This document shows, in pieces, positions 8,137 through 16,072 of a DNA stretch of 64,000 nucleotides. The stretch covers positions 124,001 to 188,000 of the forward strand of contig NZ_AFBG01000024.1 in assembly GCF_000204195.1 (NCBI RefSeq), given 5' to 3'. The stretch comes from Acidovorax radicis N35 (lineage in GTDB: Bacteria > Pseudomonadota > Gammaproteobacteria > Burkholderiales > Burkholderiaceae_C). Made by a program: the position numbers and the translations under genes. Every line of letters starts with the position of its first letter. Within the stretch, counting starts at the first letter, position 1. The notes beneath the pieces are model-generated. The model ran no database searches and was not told the DNA's origin. It saw only the letters and a program-made list of their open reading frames with translations.

Positions 8137-9024
8137 ATGTTCAGTTATCGCCACGCCTTCCACGCAGGCAACCATGCCGATGTGCTCAAGCACACGGTTT
8201 TGATCGCCGCCTTGCAACACCTTACCGAGAAAGACGCGGCACTGACCGTGCTGGACACCCATGCAGGTGCAGGCCTGTACCGGCTCGACGGCGACTACGC
8301 CAGCACCAGTGGCGAAGCCGCAGATGGCATCGTGCGCCTATTTGCCCCCACGGCCCCCGCCCTCACGCCAGCCCTGCAGGCCTATGTGGACATGGTCCGC
8401 GCCTTCAACCAGGGCAACACACTGCGGGTTTACCCAGGTTCCCCATTCATCACCCAGCGCCTGTTGCGCGACCGCGACAAGCTCAAGCTCTTCGAGCTTC
8501 ACCCCACCGATCTGCGGGCACTGGCCGGCAACGTGGCCCAGCTCGAGGCTGGCCGCCAAGTGGCGGTATTGCACGAAGATGGGTTTGAAGGGATCAAGAA
8601 ATTTTTGCCTCCACCAGCCCGCCGCGCTTTGGTGCTGTGCGATCCCAGCTATGAAATCAAGAGCGACTATGCAAAGGTGCTCGACATGGCCGCTGATTCG
8701 CTCAAGCGCTTTGCCACGGGCACCTATGCGTTCTGGTACCCCATCATCCCGCGCCCCGAGGCCCACGACCTGCCGCGGCGGCTCAAGACCCTGGCCACCA
8801 AGGCTGGCAAAAGCTGGCTGCACGCCACGCTCACGGTCAAAAACAGCAAGCTCACCGAAACGGCTGCAGGTGACGTCAAGCGCCCCGGGCTGCCGGCCAG
8901 TGGCATGTTCCTGATCAACCCGCCGTTCACCTTGAAGGCAGCGTTGAAGACCGCATTGCCGCAAATGGTGGAATTGCTGGCCCAAGACAAACACGCCACA
9001 CACACGCTCGAATCGGGCAGTTGA
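8137..9024 (+). CDS. rlmJ: 23S rRNA (adenine(2030)-N6)-methyltransferase RlmJ
   Basis: A 295-residue RlmJ-family enzyme that methylates A2030 of 23S rRNA with SAM. The N-terminus SYRHAFHAGNHADVLKH is diagnostic, LDTHAGAGLY is the SAM-binding loop, and LCDPSYEIKSDY is the catalytic block. The catalytic motif here is DPSY rather than the usual DPPY of N6-adenine methyltransferases. The ATG at 8137 gives the family length; the open frame upstream lacks family sequence. It is convergent with the rlpA-like gene. Confidence 0.95.
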   Translation: MFSYRHAFHAGNHADVLKHTVLIAALQHLTEKDAALTVLDTHAGAGLYRLDGDYASTSGEAADGIVRLFAPTAPALTPALQAYVDMVRAFNQGNTLRVYPGSPFITQRLLRDRDKLKLFELHPTDLRALAGNVAQLEAGRQVAVLHEDGFEGIKKFLPPPARRALVLCDPSYEIKSDYAKVLDMAADSLKRFATGTYAFWYPIIPRPEAHDLPRRLKTLATKAGKSWLHATLTVKNSKLTETAAGDVKRPGLPASGMFLINPPFTLKAALKTALPQMVELLAQDKHATHTLESGS

Positions 9025-9039
9025 CGGCAACGTCCGTGA

Positions 9040-9627
9040 TCAGGGGGCGGGGCAATCCCGCTCGCCCTCTTCCAGGGCAAAAAGCTCCACGGGCTTGAGC
9101 CCCAAGCCCACCATCCCCAGCACTTCGGCAGCGCCCCGGCTCAGGTCGATCACCCGTTTGCCCGTGTGCGGGCCCCGGTCGTTGATGCGGACAACCACAG
9201 AGCGGCCGGTGGCCTGGCTGCGCACGCACACGCGGGAGCCAAACGGCAGCGTGGGGTGCGCGGCGGTGAGCGCCTTCATGTCGAACGGCTCTCCACTGGC
9301 TGTGCGGCGCTTATGGAACTTCGCGCCGTACCAGGACGCCAATCCCACCTGGTCTGCCGGCATGCGCAGTTGGGAGGAGGCCTGCGCGCTTTCGGCACTG
9401 TCCTCCGTTGCAGGGCGCGGCGGATCGATCAACATCGCCTCGCCCGGCACGCTCAACAGGTGTGGCGCCAGTGCGTCGGCCTCGGCTGACAGCCCTTGCG
9501 CGCGCCCCCAGGACGAGCAGCCCCACACCGAGACGCAGCAGACCACCCCGAACACCCGCCACCACCAGGCCGCCCGGCGTCCACCCCCCTTGCCTGGTTC
9601 GGCGGCATCGCCGTGCGGCTGGCGCAT
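9040..9627 (-). CDS. RlpA-like double-psi beta-barrel protein (septal lytic transglycosylase family)
   Basis: A 195-residue exported protein. An N-terminal hydrophobic stretch (about residues 20-36, ending VWGCSS) is a possible lipoprotein signal. The RlpA domain spans about 95-180: GLASWYGAKFHKRRTASGE, then FGSRVCV and INDRGPHTGKRVIDLS, with the conserved Asp of the NDRGP motif. Family members cleave naked glycan strands at the septum; this one has no SPOR domain, so septal targeting is uncertain. The ATG overlaps the metF stop by one base (TGATG), so translation is coupled and the gene is the last of the ahcY-tlyA-metF unit. Confidence 0.85.
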   Translation of the reverse strand: MRQPHGDAAEPGKGGGRRAAWWWRVFGVVCCVSVWGCSSWGRAQGLSAEADALAPHLLSVPGEAMLIDPPRPATEDSAESAQASSQLRMPADQVGLASWYGAKFHKRRTASGEPFDMKALTAAHPTLPFGSRVCVRSQATGRSVVVRINDRGPHTGKRVIDLSRGAAEVLGMVGLGLKPVELFALEEGERDCPAP

Positions 9628-10478
9628 CAGATTCCCAGCCGGCGACAGATCTCCAGCGTCGCGGCACTCTGGTTCATCGTGTAGAAGTGCAATGCAGGTA
9701 CTCCCGCGCTGCGCAGCTGGTCACACAGGTCGGTCACCACATCCAACCCAAAGGCCTTGATACTGGCCGTGTCGTCGCCAAACGCCTGCAGGCGCAGCCG
9801 GATCCAGCGGGGAATCTCGGCGCCGCAGGCGTCCGAGAAACGCATCAACTGGGTGGAGCTTCCGATGGGCATGATGCCGGGCACCACGGGCACATTGGCC
9901 CCCAGTCGCTGCGCGTCTTCCACAAAGCGGAAATACGCATCGCTGTTGTAGAAATACTGAGTGATGGCCGAGTCCGCGCCAGCTTGCACCTTGGCGATGT
10001 AGGCCTTCAGGTCAGCCTCCGGCGACTTGGCCTGGGGGTGCACCTCGGGGTAGGCGGCCACTTCGATGTGGAAGTCCCGGCCGGTCTCCGAACGGATGAA
10101 GGCCACCAGGTCGCTGGCGTAATGAAACTCCCCGCCCGCACCATAGCCGCTGGGCAGATCGCCACGCAACGCGACAAGGCGCTTGACGCCCATGTCCTTG
10201 AGCATCGCCAGCTGCTCGCGCACGGACTGGCGTGTGGCGCCAATGCAGGAAAAGTGCGAGGCGGCGCCCACACCTTCGGCCAGGATTTCACGCACCGTGC
10301 CAAAAGTGCCCTCCTGCGTGGAACCACCGGCACCGTACGTCACCGAGCAGAAATCAGGGTGCAGCGCATACAGCTGCTGGCGCGCGGCCCGCAACTTGTC
10401 GGCCCCTTCCGGCGTCTTGGGCGGGAAAAATTCGAAACTCACCGGGAAACCGGTGCCCTGGGCATTGGCAGCAATCAT
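9627..10478 (-). CDS. metF: Methylenetetrahydrofolate reductase
   Basis: A 283-residue FAD enzyme that reduces 5,10-methylene-THF to 5-methyl-THF, the methyl donor for methionine synthesis. Typical blocks are SFEFFPPKTPEG, CSVTYGAGGS, LVALRGDLP, and QAGADSAITQYFYN. It overlaps tlyA by four bases (ATGA) and rlpA by one. Its place downstream of an SAH riboswitch and ahcY ties it to the methyl cycle: high SAH would raise both SAH removal and methyl-THF supply. Confidence 0.97.
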   Translation of the reverse strand: MIAANAQGTGFPVSFEFFPPKTPEGADKLRAARQQLYALHPDFCSVTYGAGGSTQEGTFGTVREILAEGVGAASHFSCIGATRQSVREQLAMLKDMGVKRLVALRGDLPSGYGAGGEFHYASDLVAFIRSETGRDFHIEVAAYPEVHPQAKSPEADLKAYIAKVQAGADSAITQYFYNSDAYFRFVEDAQRLGANVPVVPGIMPIGSSTQLMRFSDACGAEIPRWIRLRLQAFGDDTASIKAFGLDVVTDLCDQLRSAGVPALHFYTMNQSAATLEICRRLGI

Positions 10479-11473
10479 GTTGCCCTCCTCGCATAAACAA
10501 AAAATTCACGGTTGCCATCGCCGCCCTGAATGGGGCTGTCGAGCCAGGCCTGTACGGCCAGGCCCAGTTCGGCGCAGCAGTTACGGATGCGCTTTTCCAC
10601 CACCGCGTACAGCGCCTCATCGCGCACGATGCCGCCCTTGCCCACCTGGCCCGGCTGCAATTCAAACTGTGGTTTGACCAGCATGAGCAGGTGGCCATCA
10701 GGCCGCAGGAATGCGGCGATGGCAGGCAACACCAGGGTCAGCGAGATAAAAGACAGGTCGCCCGCCACCAGGTCGAACACCGGCGTCGTGTCCACACCCG
10801 CACAATCCGCACGACGCCGGCGCTGAACCGGCAGCGTGCCCTGCGCGCGGGCCTCGGCGCGTTGGGCGCGCTCGGACTTGAAGGCTTCGATGTCCTGCTC
10901 CTTGGCGTCACCGCTGTCATCGTAGGCATCGTCCACCAGCCCGCCGTTGCGCATCCAGCTGTAGGGCGCCTCGGGCTGCGTCTCGTTGTCCTCCTCAGCA
11001 TCGACGACTTCGGAGAGCGCCAGTTCGCACGCGTCCTGCAGCGCCTGGGCGGTCAGCGAACGCGCATTCACACCCTCTACACACACCACCCGCAAATCGC
11101 TGCGCAGCCGCTCGTGCAACTGGCCGTGGCCCACATCCACGCCGACAACTTGCACCGCGCCCTGCTGCAGCAGGCAATCGGTGAAGCCGCCGGTGCTCTG
11201 CCCCACATCCAGGCAGCGCAGCCCGGCCACAGACAGGCCCGTGGCCTGCAACGCACCTTCGAGCTTGAGGCCGCCGCGCGAGATGTACTTGGCCTCGGCA
11301 TCGTCCAGCAACTTCACCTCGGCCACGGACGGGATGTCATCGCCGTTCTTGGCCACCTTCTGCCAGGGCGCCAGCGGCGACAGGCGCCACTCCACGCCCG
11401 CAGCAATCAGCCGCTGCGCTTGCGAGCGCGTGGCCGCATGGCCGGAGTCCACCAAAAAAACATCTGCGCGCAT
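10475..11473 (-). CDS. tlyA: TlyA family rRNA methyltransferase / hemolysin-like protein with insert
   Basis: A 332-residue protein with an N-terminal S4 RNA-binding domain (about 1-60) and an FtsJ-like methyltransferase domain with SAM-binding CLDVGQSTGGFTDCLL (87-102). TlyA proteins 2'-O-methylate rRNA cytidines in some bacteria; in Proteobacteria the role is less clear. Most homologues are 240-275 residues. The excess is a hydrophilic segment at about 150-228, first acidic (VVDAEEDNETQ) and then basic (QRRRRAD), inserted before the conserved VAGDLSFISL. It looks unstructured. The gene overlaps metF by four bases and follows ahcY across a hairpin. Confidence 0.88.
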   Translation of the reverse strand: MRADVFLVDSGHAATRSQAQRLIAAGVEWRLSPLAPWQKVAKNGDDIPSVAEVKLLDDAEAKYISRGGLKLEGALQATGLSVAGLRCLDVGQSTGGFTDCLLQQGAVQVVGVDVGHGQLHERLRSDLRVVCVEGVNARSLTAQALQDACELALSEVVDAEEDNETQPEAPYSWMRNGGLVDDAYDDSGDAKEQDIEAFKSERAQRAEARAQGTLPVQRRRRADCAGVDTTPVFDLVAGDLSFISLTLVLPAIAAFLRPDGHLLMLVKPQFELQPGQVGKGGIVRDEALYAVVEKRIRNCCAELGLAVQAWLDSPIQGGDGNREFFVYARRAT

Positions 11474-11522
11474 GCATCACTCTCTCGTCAATCGACGATG
11501 GATTTCATAGCCAAATTGGCAT

Positions 11523-11574
11523 CTACCGCTCTATCCATAATGATTTTTTGCTCCCAAAACAGGAGCAAAAAATC
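11523..11574 (-). terminator. Hairpin (attenuator or partial terminator) between ahcY and tlyA
   Basis: A perfect 13-bp inverted repeat (11542-11554 with 11562-11574; arm GATTTTTTGCTCC) with a seven-base loop stands ten bases after the ahcY stop on the minus strand. The adjoining bases 11523-11541 resemble the left half of the 44-nt dispersed repeat. No separate T-run follows the stem, so it may only partly terminate transcription or may stabilise the ahcY 3' end. Confidence 0.6.
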
Positions 11575-11582
11575 AAAATAGA

Positions 11583-13016
11583 TCAGTAGCGGTACGTATC
11601 GGGCTTGTACGGGCCTTGCTTGGACACGCCGATATAGGCCGCCTGCTCGTCAGAGAGTTCCGTCAGCATGGCACCGACCTTCTTCAGGTGCAGGCGTGCC
11701 ACCTTTTCATCGAGGTGCTTGGGCAACACGTAGACCTGGCCGTTCTCGTAGCGGTCCTTGTGCAGGAACAGCTCGATCTGGGCAATGGTCTGGTTGGCAA
11801 ACGAGCTGGACATCACAAAGCTCGGGTGGCCCGTGCCGCAGCCCAGGTTTACCAGGCGGCCCTTGGCCAGCAGGATGATGCGCTTGCCGTCCGGGAAGAT
11901 CACGTGGTCCACCTGGGGCTTGATCTCTTCCCACTCGTACTGCTCGAGCGACGCGACCTGGATTTCGTTGTCGAAGTGGCCGATGTTGCAGACGATGGCC
12001 TGGTCCTTCATGGCCTTCATGTGGTCATGGGTGATCACATCCTTGTTGCCCGTGGTGGTCACGAAGATGTCGGCCTTGTCGGCCGCATATTCCATGGTCA
12101 CGACCTTGTAGCCTTCCATCGCGGCCTGCAGGGCGTTGATGGGGTCGATTTCGGTCACCCAGACTTGGGCCGACAGGGCGCGCAGGGCCTGGGCGCTGCC
12201 CTTGCCCACATCGCCGTAGCCGGCCACGCAGGCCACCTTGCCGGCGATCATCACGTCGGTGGCGCGCTTGATGCCGTCCACCAGCGACTCGCGGCAGCCG
12301 TACAGGTTGTCGAACTTGCTCTTGGTCACCGAGTCGTTGACGTTGATCGCGCGGAACAGCAGCGTGCCCTTGGCCGACATTTCCTTCAGGCGGTGCACGC
12401 CCGTGGTGGTTTCTTCGGTCACGCCGATGATCTGGGCGCTCTTGCGCGTGTACCAGGTCGGGTCCACGGCCAGCTTGGCCTTGATCGATGCGTACAGGCA
12501 GGTTTCTTCTTCGCTGGTGGGGTTGTCCAGCAGCGATGCGTCCTTCTCGGCGCGCTGGCCCAGGTGCATCAGCAGCGTGGCGTCGCCACCGTCGTCCAGG
12601 ATCAGGTTGGGGCCTTCGCCTTCGCTACCGGCGGGGCCGAAGTCGAAAATGCGGTGGGTGTAGTCCCAGTACTCGGCCAGGGTTTCACCCTTGATGGCGA
12701 ACACGGGGGTGCCGGCAGCAGCAATCGCAGCCGCAGCGTGGTCTTGGGTGGAGAAGATGTTGCACGAAGCCCAGCGCACTTCAGCGCCCAAGGCCTGCAG
12801 CGTCTCGATCAGCACGGCAGTCTGGATCGTCATGTGGAGCGAGCCAGTGATGCGCGCACCCTTGAGGGCCTGTTTGGCAGCGAATTCCTCGCGGATGGCC
12901 ATCAGGCCAGGCATCTCCGTTTCGGCGATGCGGATCTCTTTACGGCCCCATGCGGCCAGGCCGATGTCGGCAATGATGCAGTCGGTATTGACCGGGGCGT
13001 TGACGCGTGCGTTCAT
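11583..13016 (-). CDS. ahcY: S-adenosylhomocysteine hydrolase
   Basis: A 477-residue NAD-dependent enzyme that splits SAH into adenosine and homocysteine, clearing a product inhibitor of methyltransferases. Seen blocks: [15 protein letters not shown], the NAD-binding [26 protein letters not shown], and the C-terminal KPDTYRY. Start ATG 13016 has GGAG nine bases upstream; five further in-frame codons exist before it. It is the first gene behind an SAH riboswitch, as in many Betaproteobacteria. Confidence 0.98.
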   Translation of the reverse strand: MNARVNAPVNTDCIIADIGLAAWGRKEIRIAETEMPGLMAIREEFAAKQALKGARITGSLHMTIQTAVLIETLQALGAEVRWASCNIFSTQDHAAAAIAAAGTPVFAIKGETLAEYWDYTHRIFDFGPAGSEGEGPNLILDDGGDATLLMHLGQRAEKDASLLDNPTSEEETCLYASIKAKLAVDPTWYTRKSAQIIGVTEETTTGVHRLKEMSAKGTLLFRAINVNDSVTKSKFDNLYGCRESLVDGIKRATDVMIAGKVACVAGYGDVGKGSAQALRALSAQVWVTEIDPINALQAAMEGYKVVTMEYAADKADIFVTTTGNKDVITHDHMKAMKDQAIVCNIGHFDNEIQVASLEQYEWEEIKPQVDHVIFPDGKRIILLAKGRLVNLGCGTGHPSFVMSSSFANQTIAQIELFLHKDRYENGQVYVLPKHLDEKVARLHLKKVGAMLTELSDEQAAYIGVSKQGPYKPDTYRY

Positions 13017-13088
13017 GATGGTTTGCTCCAAAGCATGTTTGAAAAACCACTGGTCGCGGGAGTGAAAAAGCTCACCACACGAGAAGTG

Positions 13089-13160
13089 GATGAGCGTCGT
13101 TGCTAGATGACTCCGAGCCTCACGCCCCGCCTGTGCTGGGGACGCTGCAACGCTCCTCGG
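13089..13160 (-). promoter_or_regulatory. S-adenosylhomocysteine riboswitch
   Basis: Reading the minus strand from 13160: CCGAGGAGCGTTGC, a GC-rich hairpin, then GTGAGGCTCGG closing helix P1 (CCGAG 13156-13160 with CTCGG 13113-13117), then GCAACGACGCTC, which can pair with the early GAGCGTTGC as the pseudoknot. This order and the bases match my memory of the SAH riboswitch class found before ahcY in Proteobacteria. These are on-switches: binding SAH raises expression. It ends about 70 bases before ahcY. Confidence 0.92.
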
Positions 13161-13168
13161 ATCGACAG

Positions 13169-13174
13169 ATTATA
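13169..13174 (-). promoter_or_regulatory. -10 element of the ahcY riboswitch transcript
   Basis: A perfect TATAAT on the minus strand, nine bases upstream of the first riboswitch base. A start at about 13162 would make nearly the whole leader the aptamer. No good -35 is seen at 17-18 bases. Confidence 0.7.
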
Positions 13175-13224
13175 AAAGCAAGTGCTGGAGCCCACGCCCC
13201 CCTGCTTTCACACCTGCAGTCGGG

Positions 13225-14322
13225 CTACGGAACAAGCACCACCACATGGCCCTCCTGCGGATCGATGCGGCCCGCATGGATGTCCGCAATCAAGGCCTGC
13301 GCCGCCGCGAGCCCCTGGTGTTCGCGCACCCGCATCCAGGGCGGACTGGCGTGGCTGACACGGTCGATGAACGCGCGCTGGGCGGCATTGAACTTCTGGT
13401 TGACCACCTCGGGACCCCAGTCGGCATTGCGCTTCTTGATCTGCACCGGGGCGAAATAGAACACGGGCGCCGGCCCCGGCAGGGCCGTGCTGCGCAGAAA
13501 GCGCGTGTTCTGCGCCGATCCCGCGTAGCAGTCGTACACCAGGGCATCGCCCAGGTGGTGGTGCACCTGCGAGCGCAGATCCTCATCGCCGGAGAAATCG
13601 ACATACAACGTGGGCACATCGGCCTCCAGCGCTTCCAGTTCGCCATACGCCACCGTGCGCTGGTAGCAGCCCAGGCCTCGCACGAAGGCGATGTTGCGGG
13701 GCGAGGTCAGCCCCACACGCTCGATCTGTCCGGCCCCCTCCAGGCAGAACGCGGTTCCGTAGGCCGTCTTGCTCGATGCGCTGGAGAACACCAGCCGCTG
13801 CGCGCCGAAAAACCCGTTGTCCTGCAGGAAGTCCGCCAGCATGAACGAGGTGATGAACAGCGGCCGCACCAGCATCTGGTAGTTTTCATCGCCCGCCCGG
13901 TACGCCGGGTCGGCGCTGGTGCGCGTGTACTGGTTGTAGGCCGAGGTGAGTGACTGGCGGTGCTCCGCTCCGTCGTAGAAACCCCGGGCCGTCACGCGCA
14001 CCGGCTCCATGCGCACATGGCTCGCGATGGGCCAGTAGCCGTAGAAACGCTCGCCCACGGCCACACCCTCCACATCGGAGGCCACCACATCGGCAAAGCC
14101 CCACACGGGCATGTGGCCCCAGCCCGCCTCGCCCGTGGGGAAGAAATCCCAGTACTTCATCGCATCACCAAAGGCAGCATAGGTAATGTTGTTCGTCGTC
14201 ACCGCCACGCGGTCCACACGCAGCAGAGCCTCGCCGGGCTGCAGTGGAGCAAGGGGGAGTTCCTCGGTGCGGGTGTGATTCAATGCATTTTTGTCGGTTA
14301 ACAGGCGGGTCAGCAGCGTCAT
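13225..14322 (-). CDS. DUF2855 family protein
   Basis: A 365-residue protein of the DUF2855 family, related in fold to medium-chain alcohol dehydrogenases but of unknown reaction. Recognisable parts are an N-terminal GroES-like region (VDRVAVTTNNITYAAFGDAMKYWDFF, in pieces), GHMPVWGFADVV, and a Rossmann-like middle with LVFSSASSKTAYGTA. The start is ATG 14322 with GGAG upstream. It is divergent from a TetR regulator 78 bases away, which probably controls it. Confidence 0.85.
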   Translation of the reverse strand: MTLLTRLLTDKNALNHTRTEELPLAPLQPGEALLRVDRVAVTTNNITYAAFGDAMKYWDFFPTGEAGWGHMPVWGFADVVASDVEGVAVGERFYGYWPIASHVRMEPVRVTARGFYDGAEHRQSLTSAYNQYTRTSADPAYRAGDENYQMLVRPLFITSFMLADFLQDNGFFGAQRLVFSSASSKTAYGTAFCLEGAGQIERVGLTSPRNIAFVRGLGCYQRTVAYGELEALEADVPTLYVDFSGDEDLRSQVHHHLGDALVYDCYAGSAQNTRFLRSTALPGPAPVFYFAPVQIKKRNADWGPEVVNQKFNAAQRAFIDRVSHASPPWMRVREHQGLAAAQALIADIHAGRIDPQEGHVVVLVP

Positions 14323-14400
14323 GGAAGGTCTCCGTTTGAGGGATGAAAAAGCACTCAGGGCACTGTATGGCGCCACGCCGCCGCGTGGGTTCGGAAACCG

Positions 14401-15063
14401 ATGAACCCGCCGCGCAAGGCCCTTGCTGCCGGCTCCAGCACGGCCCCCAAGCCGCTCAAGCGCCCTCGCCAGGCCCGGGCGCGCTTCACGGTGCAGGCCA
14501 TCTACGACGCCTTTGTTCGGATTTGGCAACGTGACGGCTGGGACAAGCTCACCACACGGAATGTGGCGCTGGAAACCGGCATTTCCGTCGGCACGCTGTA
14601 CGACTATTTCCCCAACAAGACAGCGCTGCTGTCGGGCTATGTGCGCCACTGCATCGAGTCCCTGCTCGCCGCCATCGACCGCGAGGCCGTGCAGCCCACC
14701 GACCTGCCCTGGACCGCGCGCGTCCACCATCTGGTGCGCCTGGTGTGCGGCGTGGATGCGCCCGAGCTGCCGCCCTTCCACCCCGACATGCTGGCACTGG
14801 AGGCGCAGATGGCAGAGCCTCGGCACCACCGCCGCGTGCACGAGGAACTGGTGACCGCCTGGGGCCGGGTGTTTGCAGCCTGCTCCGACCTGCCCTGCCC
14901 GCCTGGGCAGGAACTGCTGCAGGTGCTGCACCTCTCGGCCTGGGGCGGGCGGCGCTACGTGTTGTTGCTGCAGCTTGACGCCGTGCAGATGCGCCAGTGG
15001 GCCGAAGGTGTGGAGCAGCTGTGCTGTGCGGCCATCCGCCAGGCCCCGAGCCCACCGGACTGA
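14401..15063 (+). CDS. TetR/AcrR family transcriptional regulator
   Basis: A 220-residue one-component regulator. The DNA-binding helix-turn-helix lies at about residues 45-75: LTTRNVALETGISVGTLYDYFPNK. The C-terminal ligand domain is diverse and its inducer is unknown. The basic N-terminal extension of about 28 residues is longer than usual. It faces a DUF2855 gene across 78 bases and lies upstream of an SDR gene on its own strand, so both are likely targets. I did not find a clear palindrome in the gap. Confidence 0.9.
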   Translation: MNPPRKALAAGSSTAPKPLKRPRQARARFTVQAIYDAFVRIWQRDGWDKLTTRNVALETGISVGTLYDYFPNKTALLSGYVRHCIESLLAAIDREAVQPTDLPWTARVHHLVRLVCGVDAPELPPFHPDMLALEAQMAEPRHHRRVHEELVTAWGRVFAACSDLPCPPGQELLQVLHLSAWGGRRYVLLLQLDAVQMRQWAEGVEQLCCAAIRQAPSPPD

Positions 15064-15146
15064 GAACCTGTCGCCTGCGCGGCTGCCTTGCCCGGCGGGC
15101 CGCCCGACACTGGCGCCCTCACCGAAAACCACCAACGGAGCATTGC

Positions 15147-15923
15147 ATGGACGCCAAGGACAAAGTCATCATCGTCACCGGCGGCGCCAGCGGCATCGGC
15201 CGCAGCATCGCGCGGCGTTTTGCACAAGAGGGGGCCCGCGCCGTGGTCGTGGCCGACCTGCACCTCGCGCCCGCCCAGGCTGTGGCCGACGAAGTCAAAG
15301 GCCTCGCCGTGCGCTGCGATGTGTCGAAGGAGGCCGATATCCAGGCTTTGGTCGCCACCACCCGCGAACGCTATGGCCGGGTCGATGCCTACATCTCCAA
15401 CGCCGGCATCCTGGGCCGTCCGGGAGGCATCGAGCTGGAAGACCCGCTGTGGGAGGCCATGTGGAACATTCACGGCATGGCCCACGTGTGGGCAGCGCGT
15501 GCCGTGGTGCCCGAGATGGTGGAGCGCGGCGAAGGCTTCTTCCTCATCACAGCCTCGGCAGCCGGGCTGCTGACCATCGTCGAATCCGCCCCTTATGCCG
15601 TCACCAAACATGCGGCCGTGGCCTTTGCCGAATGGCTGCGCATCGCCTATGGCCGCCGTGGCGTGGGCGTCGCCTGCCTGTGCCCCCAGTCGGTGCAGAC
15701 CGCCATGGTCACCGGCGACGGCGGCTCGGCCTCGCACGACGGCATCCTGCCGCCGGAGCAGGTGGCGGGCGATGTGCTGGCCGCCATGCAGGACGGGCGC
15801 TTCCTGGTGCTGCCCCACCCCGAAGTGGCGCAATACTTCCGCAACAAGGGGCAGGACTACGAACGCTGGCTGGGCGGCATGCAGAAGATGTATGCCCGGC
15901 ACACCCAGGCACAGCTCAGCTGA
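15147..15923 (+). CDS. SDR family NAD(P)-dependent oxidoreductase
   Basis: A 258-residue short-chain dehydrogenase/reductase. TGGASGIG near the N-terminus binds the cofactor, SNAG is the structural motif, and the catalytic Ser and Tyr-x-x-x-Lys (YAVTK) are present. ADLH at the end of strand 2 has an acidic residue, favouring NAD over NADP. The ATG at 15147 has GGAG seven bases upstream. It follows the TetR gene by 83 bases. With the DUF2855 protein it may form a two-enzyme module acting on an unknown alcohol or ketone. Confidence 0.9.
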   Translation: MDAKDKVIIVTGGASGIGRSIARRFAQEGARAVVVADLHLAPAQAVADEVKGLAVRCDVSKEADIQALVATTRERYGRVDAYISNAGILGRPGGIELEDPLWEAMWNIHGMAHVWAARAVVPEMVERGEGFFLITASAAGLLTIVESAPYAVTKHAAVAFAEWLRIAYGRRGVGVACLCPQSVQTAMVTGDGGSASHDGILPPEQVAGDVLAAMQDGRFLVLPHPEVAQYFRNKGQDYERWLGGMQKMYARHTQAQLS

Positions 15924-16072
15924 ACGGAAACAGGGCGTTGAAGAAGGGTCTGAAAAGGGTTCGCAGCGGGCGCCGGTAAAATCGCCGCTTCCGGGCGCCG
16001 CTGCGCCTGCCGCGCTGACTGCCGCAGAACCCTGCCGCAGCGCGCCCTGACCCCCTTCTGGAACCACCCCCT

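Noticed and set aside
14323-15135. N-terminal extension of the DUF2855 frame, making a 636-residue protein
   Set aside because: The extension is antisense to the TetR gene, and ATG 14322 with a ribosome-binding site matches the family start.
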